Shown: positions 1 to 11,937, numbered from the stretch's first letter. The stretch is 64,000 nt of DNA from Amaranthus tricolor (GCF_026212465.1 NC_080049.1:17015241-17079240), one strand, 5' to 3'. Numbers and translations: made by a program. Notes: generated from the letters alone by a model not told the origin.

Positions 1-182
1 AAAATGAAATCAAGTTAGCTACTGAAGATCAAAAATGTGCATTAATGTGATTCAAGGCATCGAAAACATAATTAAATTAAGAAAATAGTAAGCTAAATTA
101 CATAAGTAATAAAACATAAAGAGAATCAATAAAAGCATGCATTTATACACAAGAAGAACATAAGGAGACCATAAACACAACA

Positions 183-192
183 CCTCCCCCAA
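183..192 (-). other. Polypurine-tract-like motif after the env-like ORF
   Basis: On the minus strand this reads TTGGGGGAGG. It is preceded by an ATTGAGGACA-type box, a combination commonly found downstream of the last ORF in Athila/Tat elements. It marks the non-coding tail of the element; the 3' LTR itself is not in the window. Confidence 0.5.
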
Positions 193-211
193 GCCGAACT
201 GAGTAGTGTCC

Positions 212-1787
212 TCAATGTGACAAAAGGTCTTTAGAAAAGGTGTGAGGACTCGAGTCGTCACCCTCATCGTCCTCTTCATCCTCTTCATCTCCCTCATCAT
301 TATCTTCCTCATCATCATCTCCCTCTTCCTGTGCTCTAGGACCAAAAGATGTACTACCATCCCCCTGGAACCGTAAACATAATCAAAATCACCTGGTGGC
401 GGTGTGTACCACGATGGGTGCACATGATTCGGAGCGATATGCCCCTGCCGATAATGATGGGCATATACCGGATATTGGCTTCGCTGGTAATCGACCATGA
501 ATTCGTCGATCCGGCTCTGTTGCGCCTCTATCTTGTCAAATCGCTGATCAAAGCCGTCCATACGCAGGTGTAAGCGCTATAAAGAGGCCAGGACGGGATT
601 AGGGTCGGTATGATGAGGTGAAGGTGGGGGTGGAGGTGCTGCGTGAGAGGTGCCACCAAAATCATAGGTAGAGGATGGGCCTCCGTGCTCATATGCAGGT
701 GAGGGGCGACACTCTTTGTTTGCAGAAGAAGAGCCGCCTCGTCTCCGACGGGAGTACTGGTTGTGGAATGCCTGAGGTGGTTGCCTTTCCACTGTTAGAG
801 GGTCAGGTACCTGCCTTTCTAGTTCAAAGAGATAGGTGGGACGGTTTGGGATTAAGTCGGGAAGAGCTTGGGTGGGGAGAGGGATACCTATTTGTCGGTC
901 ATGAAGTTTCCACCATGTTTGACCATTAGAAAGCTCTAGCCACTTTGATTGAACTAAGTGGGTCATGCTAATGGTGGTAGCCTCTCTAGGTAGTACACCT
1001 TCTCCTCTCCAACCAAAATGCATAGCAATTTGGGTGATGAGTCCGCCAAACTATATCGGTGTTCGAACAGTGTTAGCTTGATTAATAGTATGGCGGAATG
1101 TGTGGACTAGGAGTCTAGCTAGGTTAAAGGTAAAACCCCATTCAGGGCGGAGGAATGAGCCTAAAATAATCAGATCGTTACTATTGGCCTTATTGGACTC
1201 AGATTTGGCCGTGATGGTGAAAGCCATGAACTTGAGCCAAATCCTAATAACAGGGTTATGAACCTTTTTCAGAACTAAATTCTGCAGGTTGGTCAAGTGT
1301 TCTCCTGATATTAACGGCCAAATTTGGGAAGGGTGTTGTTCATAGTCTAATCCTCCCCCCATGTCGTTCAGACCAAAAATAAATCAGCAAGCTCAGTCGT
1401 AGTGAGCTGCCGCTCAATTCCATCTATCCTAAAATACAATGAGGTTTCTCCAAAGTCATCTTGTGTTATGGTCAATGAACTCAAGAACTCGAGGACTAAC
1501 TCAGGGTTCGTTTCTCTATGCATATTGAACATAAAACTCATGCCTATTGCTCTAAAAAATTGCATAGCATACTCAAATAATCCTACATTTCTAAGCACAT
1601 TAGCACAAACAAACCTAGTAGGAATGATAGGCCTTTCTTTGAGATTTTGAAACTTATCTCGTTGGTCTTCATTCCTAAAAATTATGTTGGGGTAGTCCTC
1701 GTCGGGTTCAACTCCTTGTGGTGATGGAGTCCTTTCCCTCCTCCTTTTCCTCCTTGGTGCAAGTAGCTTGTTGTGGTTGATATTTTC
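212..1787 (-). pseudogene. Athila ORF1/env-like gene, broken
   Basis: This is the last gene of the Athila element. The minus-strand translation has the conserved layout of the Arabidopsis retrotransposon ORF-1 (ATHILA) family: a basic N-terminus, a region containing FVCANV and EFLSSL, a central region with GGLITQIA, a proline/serine-rich part, a short coiled-coil-like stretch with MDGFDQRFDKIEAQQ, and a strongly acidic C-terminal tail ending at 212-214. Lesions are TAG codons at 577-579 and 1051-1053, a frameshift in a T run near 1365-1375, and a one-base loss in a G run near 362-366. A splice-acceptor-like site (TTTTAG) lies at 1788-1793, which fits expression from a spliced RNA as reported for env-like ORFs of this group. 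Function of the family is unproven; 'env-like' refers mainly to position. Confidence 0.75.
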
Positions 1788-1973
1788 CTAAAACAAAGAT
1801 TAAACAAGCAAAGAACACAAAATCTCTACTTAAAGGGCAAAAATTAATTAGTAGAAAGCAAATAAAAACTCAAATCTTGAAGAATTTAACAACTTTTACC
1901 TCAATCCTACAAACCCTAATTTTTATGGATGTTAGAGAGAATAGAAAAATATGGATGCAATTGATGAAATTGA
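1788..1973 (-). other. Athila spacer between pol and env-like ORF, left part
   Basis: Non-coding Athila sequence up to the CACTA insertion point. It continues at 14609 beyond the transposon. It probably belongs to the intron removed to express the env-like ORF; no donor site could be assigned. Confidence 0.5.
1971..1973. repeat. CACTA target-site duplication, left (TGA)
   Basis: TGA directly precedes CACTAGTGG and the same TGA follows the right terminus at 14606-14608. A 3-bp duplication is the hallmark of CACTA (En/Spm) insertion. Confidence 0.9.
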
Positions 1974-1989
1974 CACTAGTGGAAAAAAA

Positions 1990-2330
1990 TGTATTTGCTG
2001 CTCATCATTTGCTGCGGTTTTTGTGTATTAGTAGCAAAAAATAGGAAAATGTATTAGAAAAAAAAAGATATATCCTAATTGCTGCGGTTTTCCAGTTGAC
2101 TGCAGCAAATAACCTTTCACATTGCACTAATTGCTCCGGTTTTTCCACAACCGCAGCAAATACTTCTTCAAAGTTTGATTAATTGCTCCGGTTATGCTTG
2201 AACCGCAGCAAATAACCTTTCACATTGCACTAATTGCCCCGGTTTTTCCACAACCGCAGCAAATACTTCTTCAAATTGATTAATTGCTCCAGTTTTTGTT
2301 TTGAACCGCAGCAAATGACCGTTGGACAAA
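1990..2330. repeat. CACTA left subterminal repeats
   Basis: Repeated TTGCTGCGGTTTT and its inverse AACCGCAGCAAAT occur about every 40-60 bases, often as pairs forming an imperfect palindrome with a short loop. Some units carry the variant GCTCCGG. In En/Spm such subterminal motifs bind the TnpA-type protein; the role here is inferred from position. Confidence 0.85.
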
Positions 2331-2399
2331 AATTAATTTTGTTAAAACCCGCCAGTTTCTTTTTTATTCGCATATCTTCTCAATTACGTTATACAGTTT

Positions 2400-2655
2400 G
2401 CTTTGTTCCTCATTGAAAAAACGCTTCATCTTCATCTTCATTTGCTTCATTCCTCTTCTTCATCTTTACAAACGTATAAGATTAAGCATCAAGATCATTT
2501 GTGTTCGTTTCTTGTGTTCATCTTCATTTTCACAAACGGTCATTTGCTGTTATTCATCATTCTTGTTGCTGTTCATCTTCACAAACGGTCATTTGCTGCT
2601 GTTCATCATTCTTAGCTTGTTGCTGTTCATCTTCACAAACGATTTCTGAAGGTAA
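2400..2655 (+). promoter_or_regulatory. Probable CACTA promoter/5' UTR, CT-rich leader
   Basis: Just inside the left subterminal zone the plus strand becomes a pyrimidine-rich leader with repeated TTCATCTTC and CAAACGGTCATTTGCTG units. A plausible splice donor, AAG|GTAAAT, lies near 2650. Short overlapping ORFs here are translations of the repeat and look non-coding. A long 5' UTR intron is inferred, ending at the acceptor just before 7643. Confidence 0.4.
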
Positions 2656-2690
2656 ATCCTTGCTTCTGTTCTTGTTCATCATCAAACTTT

Positions 2691-2964
2691 GAATTTTCAT
2701 AAACCTACTTGTTGCTTATGTTCTTGTTGCTGTTCTTGTTGCTTCTGTTCTTGTTGCTGTTCTTGTTGCTTCTGTTCATCTACTGTACGTGTTCTTGTTC
2801 ATCATCATCATCATTCTTTATTTTATAACTCAAGCTAATTTATTTTTTCAACTTTTCTTTTGCTACCATGATTTTCAATAATTTTTAATTCACTATCTGG
2901 TTTTTAATTAGTTTGCAGTTTAAAATTGGTTTGATTTAGACTAGATTAGACTTGAAAAATAAAT
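2691..2964 (+). repeat. Direct duplication in CACTA 5' region, copy 1
   Basis: This runs from GAATTTTCATAAACC through a TTCTTGTTGCT repeat to TTAGACTTGAAAA and recurs at 3059-3331 with only minor changes. The differences are mainly in the number of the internal short repeat. It reflects a local duplication in the 5' UTR intron. Confidence 0.9.
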
Positions 2965-3058
2965 ATTCAAATTAGCTTCATTTGATTTGTGCGTAAATGT
3001 GATAAATATCTAAAAAATACCTAAATTAATTACCTTATTTTTATTTAGAACCAACTTC

Positions 3059-3331
3059 GAATTTTCATAAACCTACTTGTTGCTTTTGTTCTTATTGCTT
3101 CTGTTCTTGTTGCTGTTCTTGTTGCTGTTCTTGTTGCTTATGTTCATCTACTGTACGTGTTCTTGTTCATCATCATCATCATTCTTTATTTTATAACTCA
3201 AGCTAATTTATTTTTTCAACTTTTCTTTTTCTACTATGATTTTCAATAATTTTTAATTCACTATCTGGTTTTTAATTGGTTTGCAGTTTAAAATTGGTTT
3301 GATTTAGACTAGATTAGACTTGAAAATAAAT
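3059..3331 (+). repeat. Direct duplication in CACTA 5' region, copy 2
   Basis: Second copy of the block at 2691-2964, in the same orientation, about 95 bp after copy 1 ends. The stretch 3332-4200 that follows is AT-rich with no gene or repeat I can support. Confidence 0.9.
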
Positions 3332-4200
3332 TGATATAATTTACATAAAGTGAAAAGTTACATGTATAATTATATGTCTAAATGCTAAATACAAGTAATT
3401 TAAGTTGAAAACGAAAAACTATTAAGAAAGATGCACAATAATTTAGAATGGAAATGGAATAAGTTGATATAACTCATGACTAAAGGAATTAGAAATATGA
3501 CAAGAATTTATTCATTTACTAATAAAATTAGAAAAGGAATTTGGAATTGAAATCTATGTAGTCTTAAATCTGAAATCCAAGTATTAAGTTCTAAAAGTTT
3601 GTAAAAGAATAAACAAAGACAAATTTATGCTATCTTAAATAGTTTATATTTTTGTAATTCAAATTTTTTGAAATTTTATAATTAAAAAATTAATATATAG
3701 AGATTTTATAATCAAAAAATTAATATATAGAAAGTTGATTCTTGTATCAGCTAAAGAGTAAAAATAACTTTTTACGTAAATTTTTTAAAACGATTTTCGT
3801 CTAATCTTTACTTTTCTTAGTTTACCCAATAATCTAAAACTAATAGCTATGAGTGAGACAATAATGATTCAAACATTAATAAACACATTATCATCCGAAA
3901 CTTTCATCCATCGATTCATGATTGAGGTATGTATTAACATTTGAACTAGCTTAGAATAATAATCTTTAACATTAACTTCAAAAGTCCTTTTCTATTATTT
4001 AATTTAATTACCATTAAACCACTTAATCTTAATTGAAATTAAATTTCGTGATGCTCACTTCTAACATGACTAGAGCCCTTTTCAAGAAGAATTATCCATC
4101 AATATAAATTCAGATGTGTGTGGTTTTTAAGTTTTAAGTTTTAAATTTATCGTAATTTTTTTTCTATTTTGTAAATTAGGTTTAATTAGGGTTGTTTATG

Positions 4201-4208
4201 GTTAAATG
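4201..4208. repeat. hAT target-site duplication, left (GTTAAATG)
   Basis: GTTAAATG is repeated exactly at 7392-7399. An 8-bp duplication is diagnostic of hAT insertion. Confidence 0.95.
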
Positions 4209-4811
4209 TAGAGCTGATCATAAGTGGCCCGACCCGACCCGGCCCGAAAAATTAAGGGTTTGGGTCACAAAATATAGCCCGATGGGCGGGTTTGGGCAGC
4301 CAATAAGTGGCCCGATTTATTTTGGGACGGATTTGGGATTTGCTATTGGCCCGCGGGCTGGCCCGGCTCGGCCCGAAATGAGGTAAATGCCCTAGTTTTT
4401 CAGAAATCAGAAATAACTAATATATGGGCTTATCATGTAATATGGCCCAGAATAATTCACGCCTCATTCATATTCCATCTCACTGCTCTCATTCATCTCT
4501 CAAAAATCAAAATCAGTAAACCCTACTCACTCTCAAACTCAACATCTCACTGCTCTCAACTCTCAAAGACTCAAACTCAACATCTCACTGCTCTCAAGTC
4601 TCAACTCTCAAAGACTCAAACTCAGTCAAAAATCTTCATCAAGGTAATTCAGTAATTCTATTTAGTATTTTCAGTTTTCTCAGTCTTTCCTCTTTCTTCT
4701 CTGAAAATGGCGAAATGTAAAGAATCAAAAAATGTATTTTCAGTTTTCTGTATTTTCAGTTTTCTTCGAAAAATGTAAACCTAATAGATCTAAAATGTAA
4801 AGAAAAATCCT

Positions 4812-5147
4812 AATTAGGATTGAATTCGAAATAATGGGGAAGATGATGGCGAAGACTCTCTCAGAAAAATCCTTATTCCAATGCTATTAGAAATGTATTG
4901 AATATTGATGGTGATTCACTGATTTGGTGTATGTAGTTGCTGCGTTTTTAATACTTGATTATATATAATTAGTTGTATTCCAATTAGGATTGAATTCGAA
5001 ATAATGGGGAAGAAGATGGCGAAGACTCTCTCAGAAAAATCCTTATTCCAATGCTATTAGAAATGTATTGATGGTGATTCACTGATTTGGTGTATTGAAT
5101 AATTGAGTTTTTAATACTTAATTAATAATTATATATAATTAGTTAAT
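4812..5147 (+). repeat. Tandem duplication (~170 bp x 2) upstream of hAT transposase
   Basis: The block beginning AATTAGGATTGAATTCG at 4812 repeats at 4982. The two share a GGGGAAGA..GATGGCGAAGAC core and an AT-rich tail. It lies in the leader of the hAT transposase. Confidence 0.85.
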
Positions 5148-5252
5148 GCTATTGTTTTGAAGAATTATTTCTGATATATTAGTTAATTTATTCCAATTAT
5201 TATTCTGAGTTGTATTTCTTGATTAGTTGATTGTAGTACTTGATCTGAAAAA

Positions 5253-7100
5253 ATGGAAAAATCTGCAAATAGCAAAAAGCGTCCAGTGGAAGATCTTGAA
5301 ATTCTTGATGATGTACATGATGACGAAGTAGATGAAGGGGACATACGGAATCGTCGATCAATTGTTTGGAATGAGATGAAGAGGATTGAATCAGATGATA
5401 AAAGCGAAACAAAAGCAAAATGCAATCACTGTAAGCAAGTTTTTACTGCAAAATCTCGAAATGGAACCTCTCATTTAAAAAGACATCTTGAAAAATGTGT
5501 TGCTAAAAATCATAGGTCGTTAAAAAACTTCATGATAGGGACTGAAACCACTTGTCAAGGACAATCCATGTCCTTAAAAAATCCTAAAATAGATCATGAA
5601 GAACTTAGGAAAGCTATTTGTATGTATGTAGTTGCTGGTGCTCATTCATTTTCTACTGTGGAAGAGCCCGACTTTAAAAACATGCTTGCTGTTGCTTGTC
5701 CTAGCTATAAAGTTTTGAGTAGACACACATTTAGAAGGGATGCATTGAAACACTATGATGAGGAAAGAAAAATTGTGGAGTTAGACGTGCAAAATGCATC
5801 AGGAAGGATTTGTTTTACTTCGGATAATTGGAGAAATGATCATACACAAGATGAATACATTTGTATAACTGCTCATTGGATTGATAGGAATTGGAAGTTG
5901 CAAAAAAGAATCATTAGATTTGGAGCTTTAACACCTCCATTTGATGGTATTACTATAGCGGAGGATGTTTGTCTTTGTTTTTCTAAATGGAAAATAGATG
6001 GTAAAGTAGGTTCTTTTACATTAGATAATGCGAACTACAATAATACAATGGTGAGTCAAATAAAGAGATAACTTGTGAGGAATGGTAAAGGACTTTTGTT
6101 TTCTGGTGACTTTTTCCAAATTCGTTGTTGTTGTCACATCATAAATTTGATTGTACAAGCCGGTCTTAGACTTATTGATGATGTTGTGGAAAAGATTAGA
6201 TCAATTGGCAAACATTTTAGGCATTCGATACCTAAGAAAAGAAGTTCTACCAGATTGCGCAACAAACTTATCATTTAGATGGTAAGAAAAGAATCTGTGG
6301 TGATTGTTGTGTTAGGTGGAACTCAACTTATTTAATGCTTGATCGTGCTCTTTATTTTAGGGCGGCCATTGATCATTTGGTGGAAAAGGATATTGAAATA
6401 AAAATGTATTTACTTGATGATGATGAATGGCACAAAGTGTTGGTGATTCGTGACTTTTTAAAGGTTTTTTACAATATCACTAATGAATTCTCTGCCTCTA
6501 CAACACCAACTTCAAATGTTTATTTCAAGGGGGTTTGGGATATTCAATGCATGCTACTTGAAACTGCAAATGGTCCTCATTCATTCTTGATTAATATGGT
6601 AAAAGAAATGCAAAAGAAATTTGACAAGTACTGGTCGGATTATAATATGTTATTGTCTTGTGCTTGTGTTTTGGACCCTCGTTATAAGCTTAAATTTGTT
6701 GAGTATTGTTACACCGTTCTTTATGGAGAAATGATAGCTAAGGAGAAAGTGGCGGAAGTGAGAGCCATTTTGTGTGACTTGCTAAAGGAGTATAGGGATG
6801 TGGATGGTGAGGATATTGGTCAAAGTGGGTAAGAAATTGATTAATCCTTGGAGGGCTTCTCTAACATCAATGACGATTGAATCTCTTGCTTGTTATGAAG
6901 ATTCGCTACGTGCAAAGGGTTTATGTTTGGGTAAGTTATTATTTTGCTTTAATGTATAATTAATTAGTTACATATTTTGATTATTTCATATGCTAACACT
7001 TTTTTCCATATTGCATCAAGGTCGGTCTACCATTTTTTATGCTGAAGATGAGGAAGAAGAGGTAGATTGTGAAGATGACGATTGTCAATTCATTAATTAG
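5253..7100 (+). pseudogene. hAT transposase, BED zinc finger type, broken
   Basis: Would cut and rejoin hAT termini. From ATG 5253: acidic N-terminus, BED zinc finger at about residues 57-90 (CNHC followed by HLKRHLEKC), then the catalytic-domain blocks SDNW, FTLDNA and CHIINLIVQ, and the WNSTY and LDPRYK blocks typical of ricesleeper-like proteins. Lesions: in-frame TAA at 6069-6071, frameshift between about 6230 and 6330, and a deletion with frame change near 6830. That deletion removes most of the C-terminal hAT dimerisation domain. Only the last part (INPWRASLTSMTIESLACYE, from about 6844) survives, followed by an intron-like stretch and a short acidic tail to about 7100. The copy cannot encode a complete transposase. 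Confidence 0.85.
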
Positions 7101-7391
7101 TTAATTATTTTGTATTTGTTTATTTCAATGACTTTTAATTTGTGTTTTAAATTATGTATAATATGTAACAATTGTATTTGTGTATTTCAATTATTTGTAA
7201 TTTGTGTTTTTAATTATCTATAAATAATTTAAAATATAAGCCCGCAAAAAGCCCGCAAGCCCGCATAATACGGGTTTGGGCATGAAGTTTTCGGCCCGCG
7301 ATTTGGCTCGGCCCGTCCCGGCCCGACAACGGTCTGATTTTTCAGTTGGCCCGGCCCGAACCCGACCCGGCCCGTTGTTTGATCAGGTCTA

Positions 7392-7399
7392 GTTAAATG
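7392..7399. repeat. hAT target-site duplication, right (GTTAAATG)
   Basis: Identical to 4201-4208. CACTA intron sequence resumes here. Confidence 0.95.
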
Positions 7400-7502
7400 A
7401 ATGCGTTGTTGATATGAATGTTAATTAGTTGTCCAAGTTTATGAATGTGATTTTATTTTTATTGTTTTTATATGAATATAAAGCTTTTTAAAGTTTTTTT
7501 GG

Positions 7503-7600
7503 CACTTGGTTTGATTTGCATGAAACATTGCACATAACACTATTTGTTATATATTATTGTGTTGAACGTATTAAAATTGTTTGTCATATTCTTAATATTA
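7503..7600 (+). repeat. Single diverged copy of the 169-bp intron-10 repeat
   Basis: This contains ACTTGGTTTG, a GCAYGAAAC block, CACAACACTATTTG-like text and ATATATTATTGTGTTGAA in the same order and spacing as the tandem unit at 12074-13626, with more changes. It lies in the inferred 5' UTR intron, 4.5 kb from the array. Confidence 0.75.
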
Positions 7601-9380
7601 CTTAGCTTATGTTCTAATATATTTCTATTCATACTCTTTCAGGTACTGATATACAATGCATCTATTCAGAGACGAAATTGTCCCCGAGATTGAGACCTCG
7701 GATAATGAGCATCGTAGTTATGACAGCAAAGAAGACCAAATTGTGAGATACGAGCGTATGGCTGAAGACGCTCCACCGATTGACAATGATTTTGAAATTG
7801 AAGACGCCCCACCAATGGATGCTCTCACCACTACTAGTAAGAAAAGAAAAGGGCGGGGTCCTACAAAAAACCTCAAAGTCACAGAACCCATGCATTTGGA
7901 ATACAATGCATTGGGTCAACCCTGCGGAAAATGGCGCAGGCAATATGGAAAACAAGTAGGTCTATGTATCCGCAAGCTTTCCATATTGCACGCATGGAAC
8001 GAGGTTCCAGAGTGTTTGAAGAACTCTCTATGGCATGATACTGTGGTAAGCAACTTTACTATTTTTACTCATTTATTTTCATTTCAAAATTAATTTGATT
8101 GATAGTAATAAATATAAATTTTTTTGTAGAATCTTTTCCACATCGAGAGCGATGAGGACAAGAAGAATGTGTTTCTTTCAGCTGTTGCTGAAAGATTCAG
8201 AGATTTCAAATCCAAGCTAGTAACTGGCTTGATTACGAAGAGCCGTGCCCGTACGACCAAAAAGGTCAAAACGGGAAACGAAGGTGGAGAGCAAGCACCT
8301 TCGAAGATGCCCTACGAAATATGGGGTCACATATCGAAGAGGGATTGGGAGGCCTTTGTTGCCAAAAGAACAACTCCCATAGAAGTTGTAAGTATTTCAT
8401 ATTATATTATAGTTTACCAATTTGAATTTACTTCTTTTGATTCAGTCATTAAACTAATACATGACATTCAATTTCTATTGATTAATTAGGAAAAGCGTGG
8501 TAAAGCTTCTGATTCTGCAAGCAAAAAGGAAGTTTTACCATCGCTTAGGCCAGAAAACGTACGATGAGGTCCGAAAAGAGTGGGTGGATGCGGGTTTATA
8601 CCCCAATCAAAGTTCATCCACGCCCTCATCTACGACTACCTCCGCATCCGTGAATACTCTTTCTAGAGATCGGGTGCGTGATTGGTATTGCGGGCTTCAT
8701 TCCCGAGATGCAAGTGGTAAATTTACCATTAATGATCCTGGAACGAAGAAGGTTGCTGATGCTGTGGTGAGTTTTGAAATTATTAAGTATATTCTTCATT
8801 TGTTTTGTATTCTTTGGCTTTGATGTACTTATACTAATTGCTATATATGTCACTTTTTATTTGAAGAGATGGGCTGGAAGGAAAAAGAAGCTACGGGGGA
8901 GTTCACCCCAATAGGCAATGTTGACGCATTGCATATGGTCTTAGGGAAAGACCACAGTGGGCGGGTAGTCGGAAAAGGAGGCGTCCGCGTGGGATTACAG
9001 AAGGCATTCGGCAAAGAGTGTGTTTCTACTCAATCCCGAACGGCACTGCGGGAAGAAGCAGCAACCCTCCGAGCGGAGATTAGAAAGGACGTTCTCGCCA
9101 AGCTGGCCACCGTGTTGCAGAAGATGGGAGCACCCACTGTGGACTTGGCAAACCTGATTGTCGAGGATCAAGAAAGTCAACATGGGGATCCTAACGCTTT
9201 GGTCAAGCCAACACCCGAGCCCATTACCCCCGTAGCACCCCAGCTCATTACTAATACCCCTAAAGGGGAAAACACCACACCGGAGAACATAAACTTCGTT
9301 GCTCAAAATCCGGAGCCAGTGCTACAGGTACATAGTTTTTAAATATATAAGCACTTATTAATTTAAATTGCAACGCGTAA

Positions 9381-9389
9381 TTAATATTT
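9381..9389. repeat. Pack-MULE 1 target-site duplication, left (TTAATATTT)
   Basis: TTAATATTT is repeated exactly at 10457-10465. A 9-bp duplication is typical of Mutator-like elements. Confidence 0.95.
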
Positions 9390-10456
9390 CGGATATTTCA
9401 TGATATACCATTGAGTTTCTTTGAAATTCACCATATACCACACGAAATGTTTTAATTCACCATATACCATTGAGTTTACGTCCGTTAGCACAGAATACCA
9501 TTAATGACAACTGCCGTCAGTGTGCCGTCAACACTTCCTTCCTCTAGGGTTCTCTCCATTGAATTCCTCCATTTCTCTCTCTCTCCTCATTGAGAAGGTA
9601 CTAATTTCTCTTTAATTTCTGAATTTATCATCTTTCAACACAACTTTCGAATGAAACTCAGCTAAATTCAACGCGTAGTGGAAAACCATCGCTAACATCT
9701 CCAATGAATCTCACCATCATCAACCTTAATCGCTGCAACACCTCTAGCATCTTCAACAATTTGGTATGGTAAGTAAAATGAATCGATCTTGTGCTTAGTG
9801 TAACTGTAAGGTTTCGCAATCAAATCACGAATTTGGGCGTAAACTTTATCAGGAGACCTAGCAATTAAACTAGCGAATTCTTCACCGATCAATCGAATTC
9901 CAAATTGAAATGAGAGTAAATTTGGGGATTTTCGCTTCGACATTCATTGATTGCGATTGAAATAGGAATTTGACCTGGTTTAGGTTTACAACTGCAACTT
10001 TTAGCCATTCGGAACCTAGATCTATGCTTAAAACTGCCGATTGAGATTTGATTGGGATTAATGCAAGTATGCACAAGATTAACCCTAATTTAATCAACAT
10101 TGCAGATTTTTAAGATCAATAATTTCCCCAAAAATACTATGAATTCAGAGCAACAATGGAGGATTATCTGTGGGGAAGGAAGAAAAGTTAGTAGGTGTTT
10201 AATTTTCTTGATGATAAATTCAGAAATTAAAGAGAAATTAGTACCTTCTCGATGAGGAGAGAGAGAGAGAGAAATGGAGGAATTCAATGGAGAGAACCCT
10301 AGAGGAAGGAAGTGTTGACGGCACACTGACGGCAGTTGTCATTAATGGTATTCTGTGCTAACGGACATAAACTCAATGGTATATGGTGAATTAAAACATT
10401 TCGTGTGGTATATGGTGAATTTCGAAGAAACTGAGTGGTATATCATGAAATATCCG
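9390..10456. mobile_element. Pack-MULE 1, 1067 bp, carrying an HSP70-17-like fragment
   Basis: Long terminal inverted repeats of about 243 and 247 bp (9390-9632 and 10210-10456), nearly identical by eye and starting CGGATATTTCATGATATACC, are flanked by a perfect 9-bp duplication. There is no MuDR transposase. The 577-bp interior is derived from a host gene. It sits in intron 4 of the CACTA gene, which would otherwise be a normal short intron of about 110 bp (9328-10504 less the insert and one TSD). Confidence 0.95.
9692..10100 (-). pseudogene. Captured 5' fragment of an HSP70-17-like (ER Hsp70/Lhs1-type) gene
   Basis: On the minus strand from ATG 10098-10100 there is a hydrophobic signal peptide, then AVLSIDLGSEWLKVAVVNL, the nucleotide-binding start of the ER-lumen large Hsp70 (HSP70-17/HYOU1 class). 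The match continues as PGQIPISIAIN in a second frame and as MSKRKSPNLLSFQ to YLPYQIVEDARG in a third. Two single-base losses therefore separate the pieces. The source protein is about 850-900 residues; only the first 130 or so are here, enough for the signal peptide and the start of the ATPase domain. Capture by the MULE is inferred from its position between the long inverted repeats. It would not make a functional chaperone. Confidence 0.8.
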
Positions 10457-10465
10457 TTAATATTT
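10457..10465. repeat. Pack-MULE 1 target-site duplication, right (TTAATATTT)
   Basis: Identical to 9381-9389; CACTA intron 4 resumes and ends at the acceptor TTTTCAG before 10505. Confidence 0.95.
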
Positions 10466-11691
10466 TATTATGATGCTTATTATACTAAACGACACAATTT
10501 TCAGGAGGCGACTCCTTGTTCTCTTTTGCTGCCTCAGTTAGGTGTTGCTAGTGATGGCGACTTAACTGGGGTTGCATATGGTGTGGCCCAGCCAAATAAA
10601 GAGGGCCAAACAGTGCATTCAATGCCTGTTACAAGTGTCCACATCAGTGTGGCCGTGGAGACTATTGTAAAGGGGTTTGAAGATTTCTCACTCCCAATTC
10701 CAATGCCAGCATGGAGCCTTGAGAAACTATCAGACGTCCTAGGTAGTTTCGTCACATGGCCATATGCTTGGGTCCGATTCACTAACATGGTAAGAATCAT
10801 TTGTACCTTATTTATTTTTATTTTTTAATTGCATCCTCACACTAATTTAATTGTATAAATTGAATTAGCAAAAGAGTCCAAAGGGATCTTGGAGAGAGGT
10901 CGGTTCCTCAGCAAAGGTGTCGACTGGGTCAAAGTCGATGCCAAGCATTCCAATTTTGACTGATGAGGAACTAAAAGATCTCTCTCAAGATTGCAAATGG
11001 CCGAATTATTGTGCATCTCGCATAAGTGAGGAGGACCCAATCATTTTGAACCTGCTGAAGGAGCAATACTGGCTTTTAGAGTGCCCGTTTGTAATTATTG
11101 GTCCTAGTGACATCGGGCAATTTTTAAGAGGAGAGATGCTGAATGTAGCTCTTTTCCATGTCTACATGAGGTGATGTTCATTATCTTACAAGTTAGGCAT
11201 TGTTGTTTAATTGTTTTAATAACCGAATTACTAATAAAATTTGCTTATTTGTGAGTTTAGTGCGGCTTACGAGGAGCTAAATTCTTGCGAACCTCCAATA
11301 AAAATTGGATGGTTTTGTCCGGAGTCGATTTCGGGTAGTAAATGCAGAAATGATCCAGATGATGTCAGAGCATACATTAAGACTGCTTTGACTAATTCCC
11401 TTGCATCTAAACACACATTCATTCTGGCTCCATATGTGGAAGAGTAAGTTTTAATTTTGAAATTGAACTTATCTTTTGATTTTTAAAGTCACCTAATCTC
11501 TAATTTGTTGATTTTAAATTTGTGTTTGTAGTTTGCATTGGATACTTTTGGTCATATGTCCTTTAACGAACACTGTGCACGTCTTCGACTCATTACAAAA
11601 ACCTCAAAGCCCACCTCGCAACGCAAAATTCAAAGCGTTGTTGAATGCGTACGTAATATTAATTATTTTACGAATTTGATTTAATTAAGTG

Positions 11692-11937
<246 letters not shown>

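Larger units (their letters stand above)
4209..7391 (+). mobile_element. hAT transposon, 3183 bp, inside CACTA
   Basis: Starts TAGAGCTGATCA and ends TGATCAGGTCTA, short imperfect inverted repeats, between perfect 8-bp direct repeats. Both subterminal zones are rich in GGCCCG motifs (4228-4380 and 7240-7380), typical of a large plant hAT group. It carries a damaged BED-finger transposase. It inserted into the inferred 5' UTR intron of the CACTA gene, a location likely to disturb that gene little. Confidence 0.95.

Noticed and set aside
52..340. Hydrophobic C-terminal segment of the env-like ORF that looks like membrane helices
   Set aside because: It appears only after a one-base loss in a G run. 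The undisturbed frame gives an acidic tail ending at 212, and the hydrophobic text is the untranslated region.
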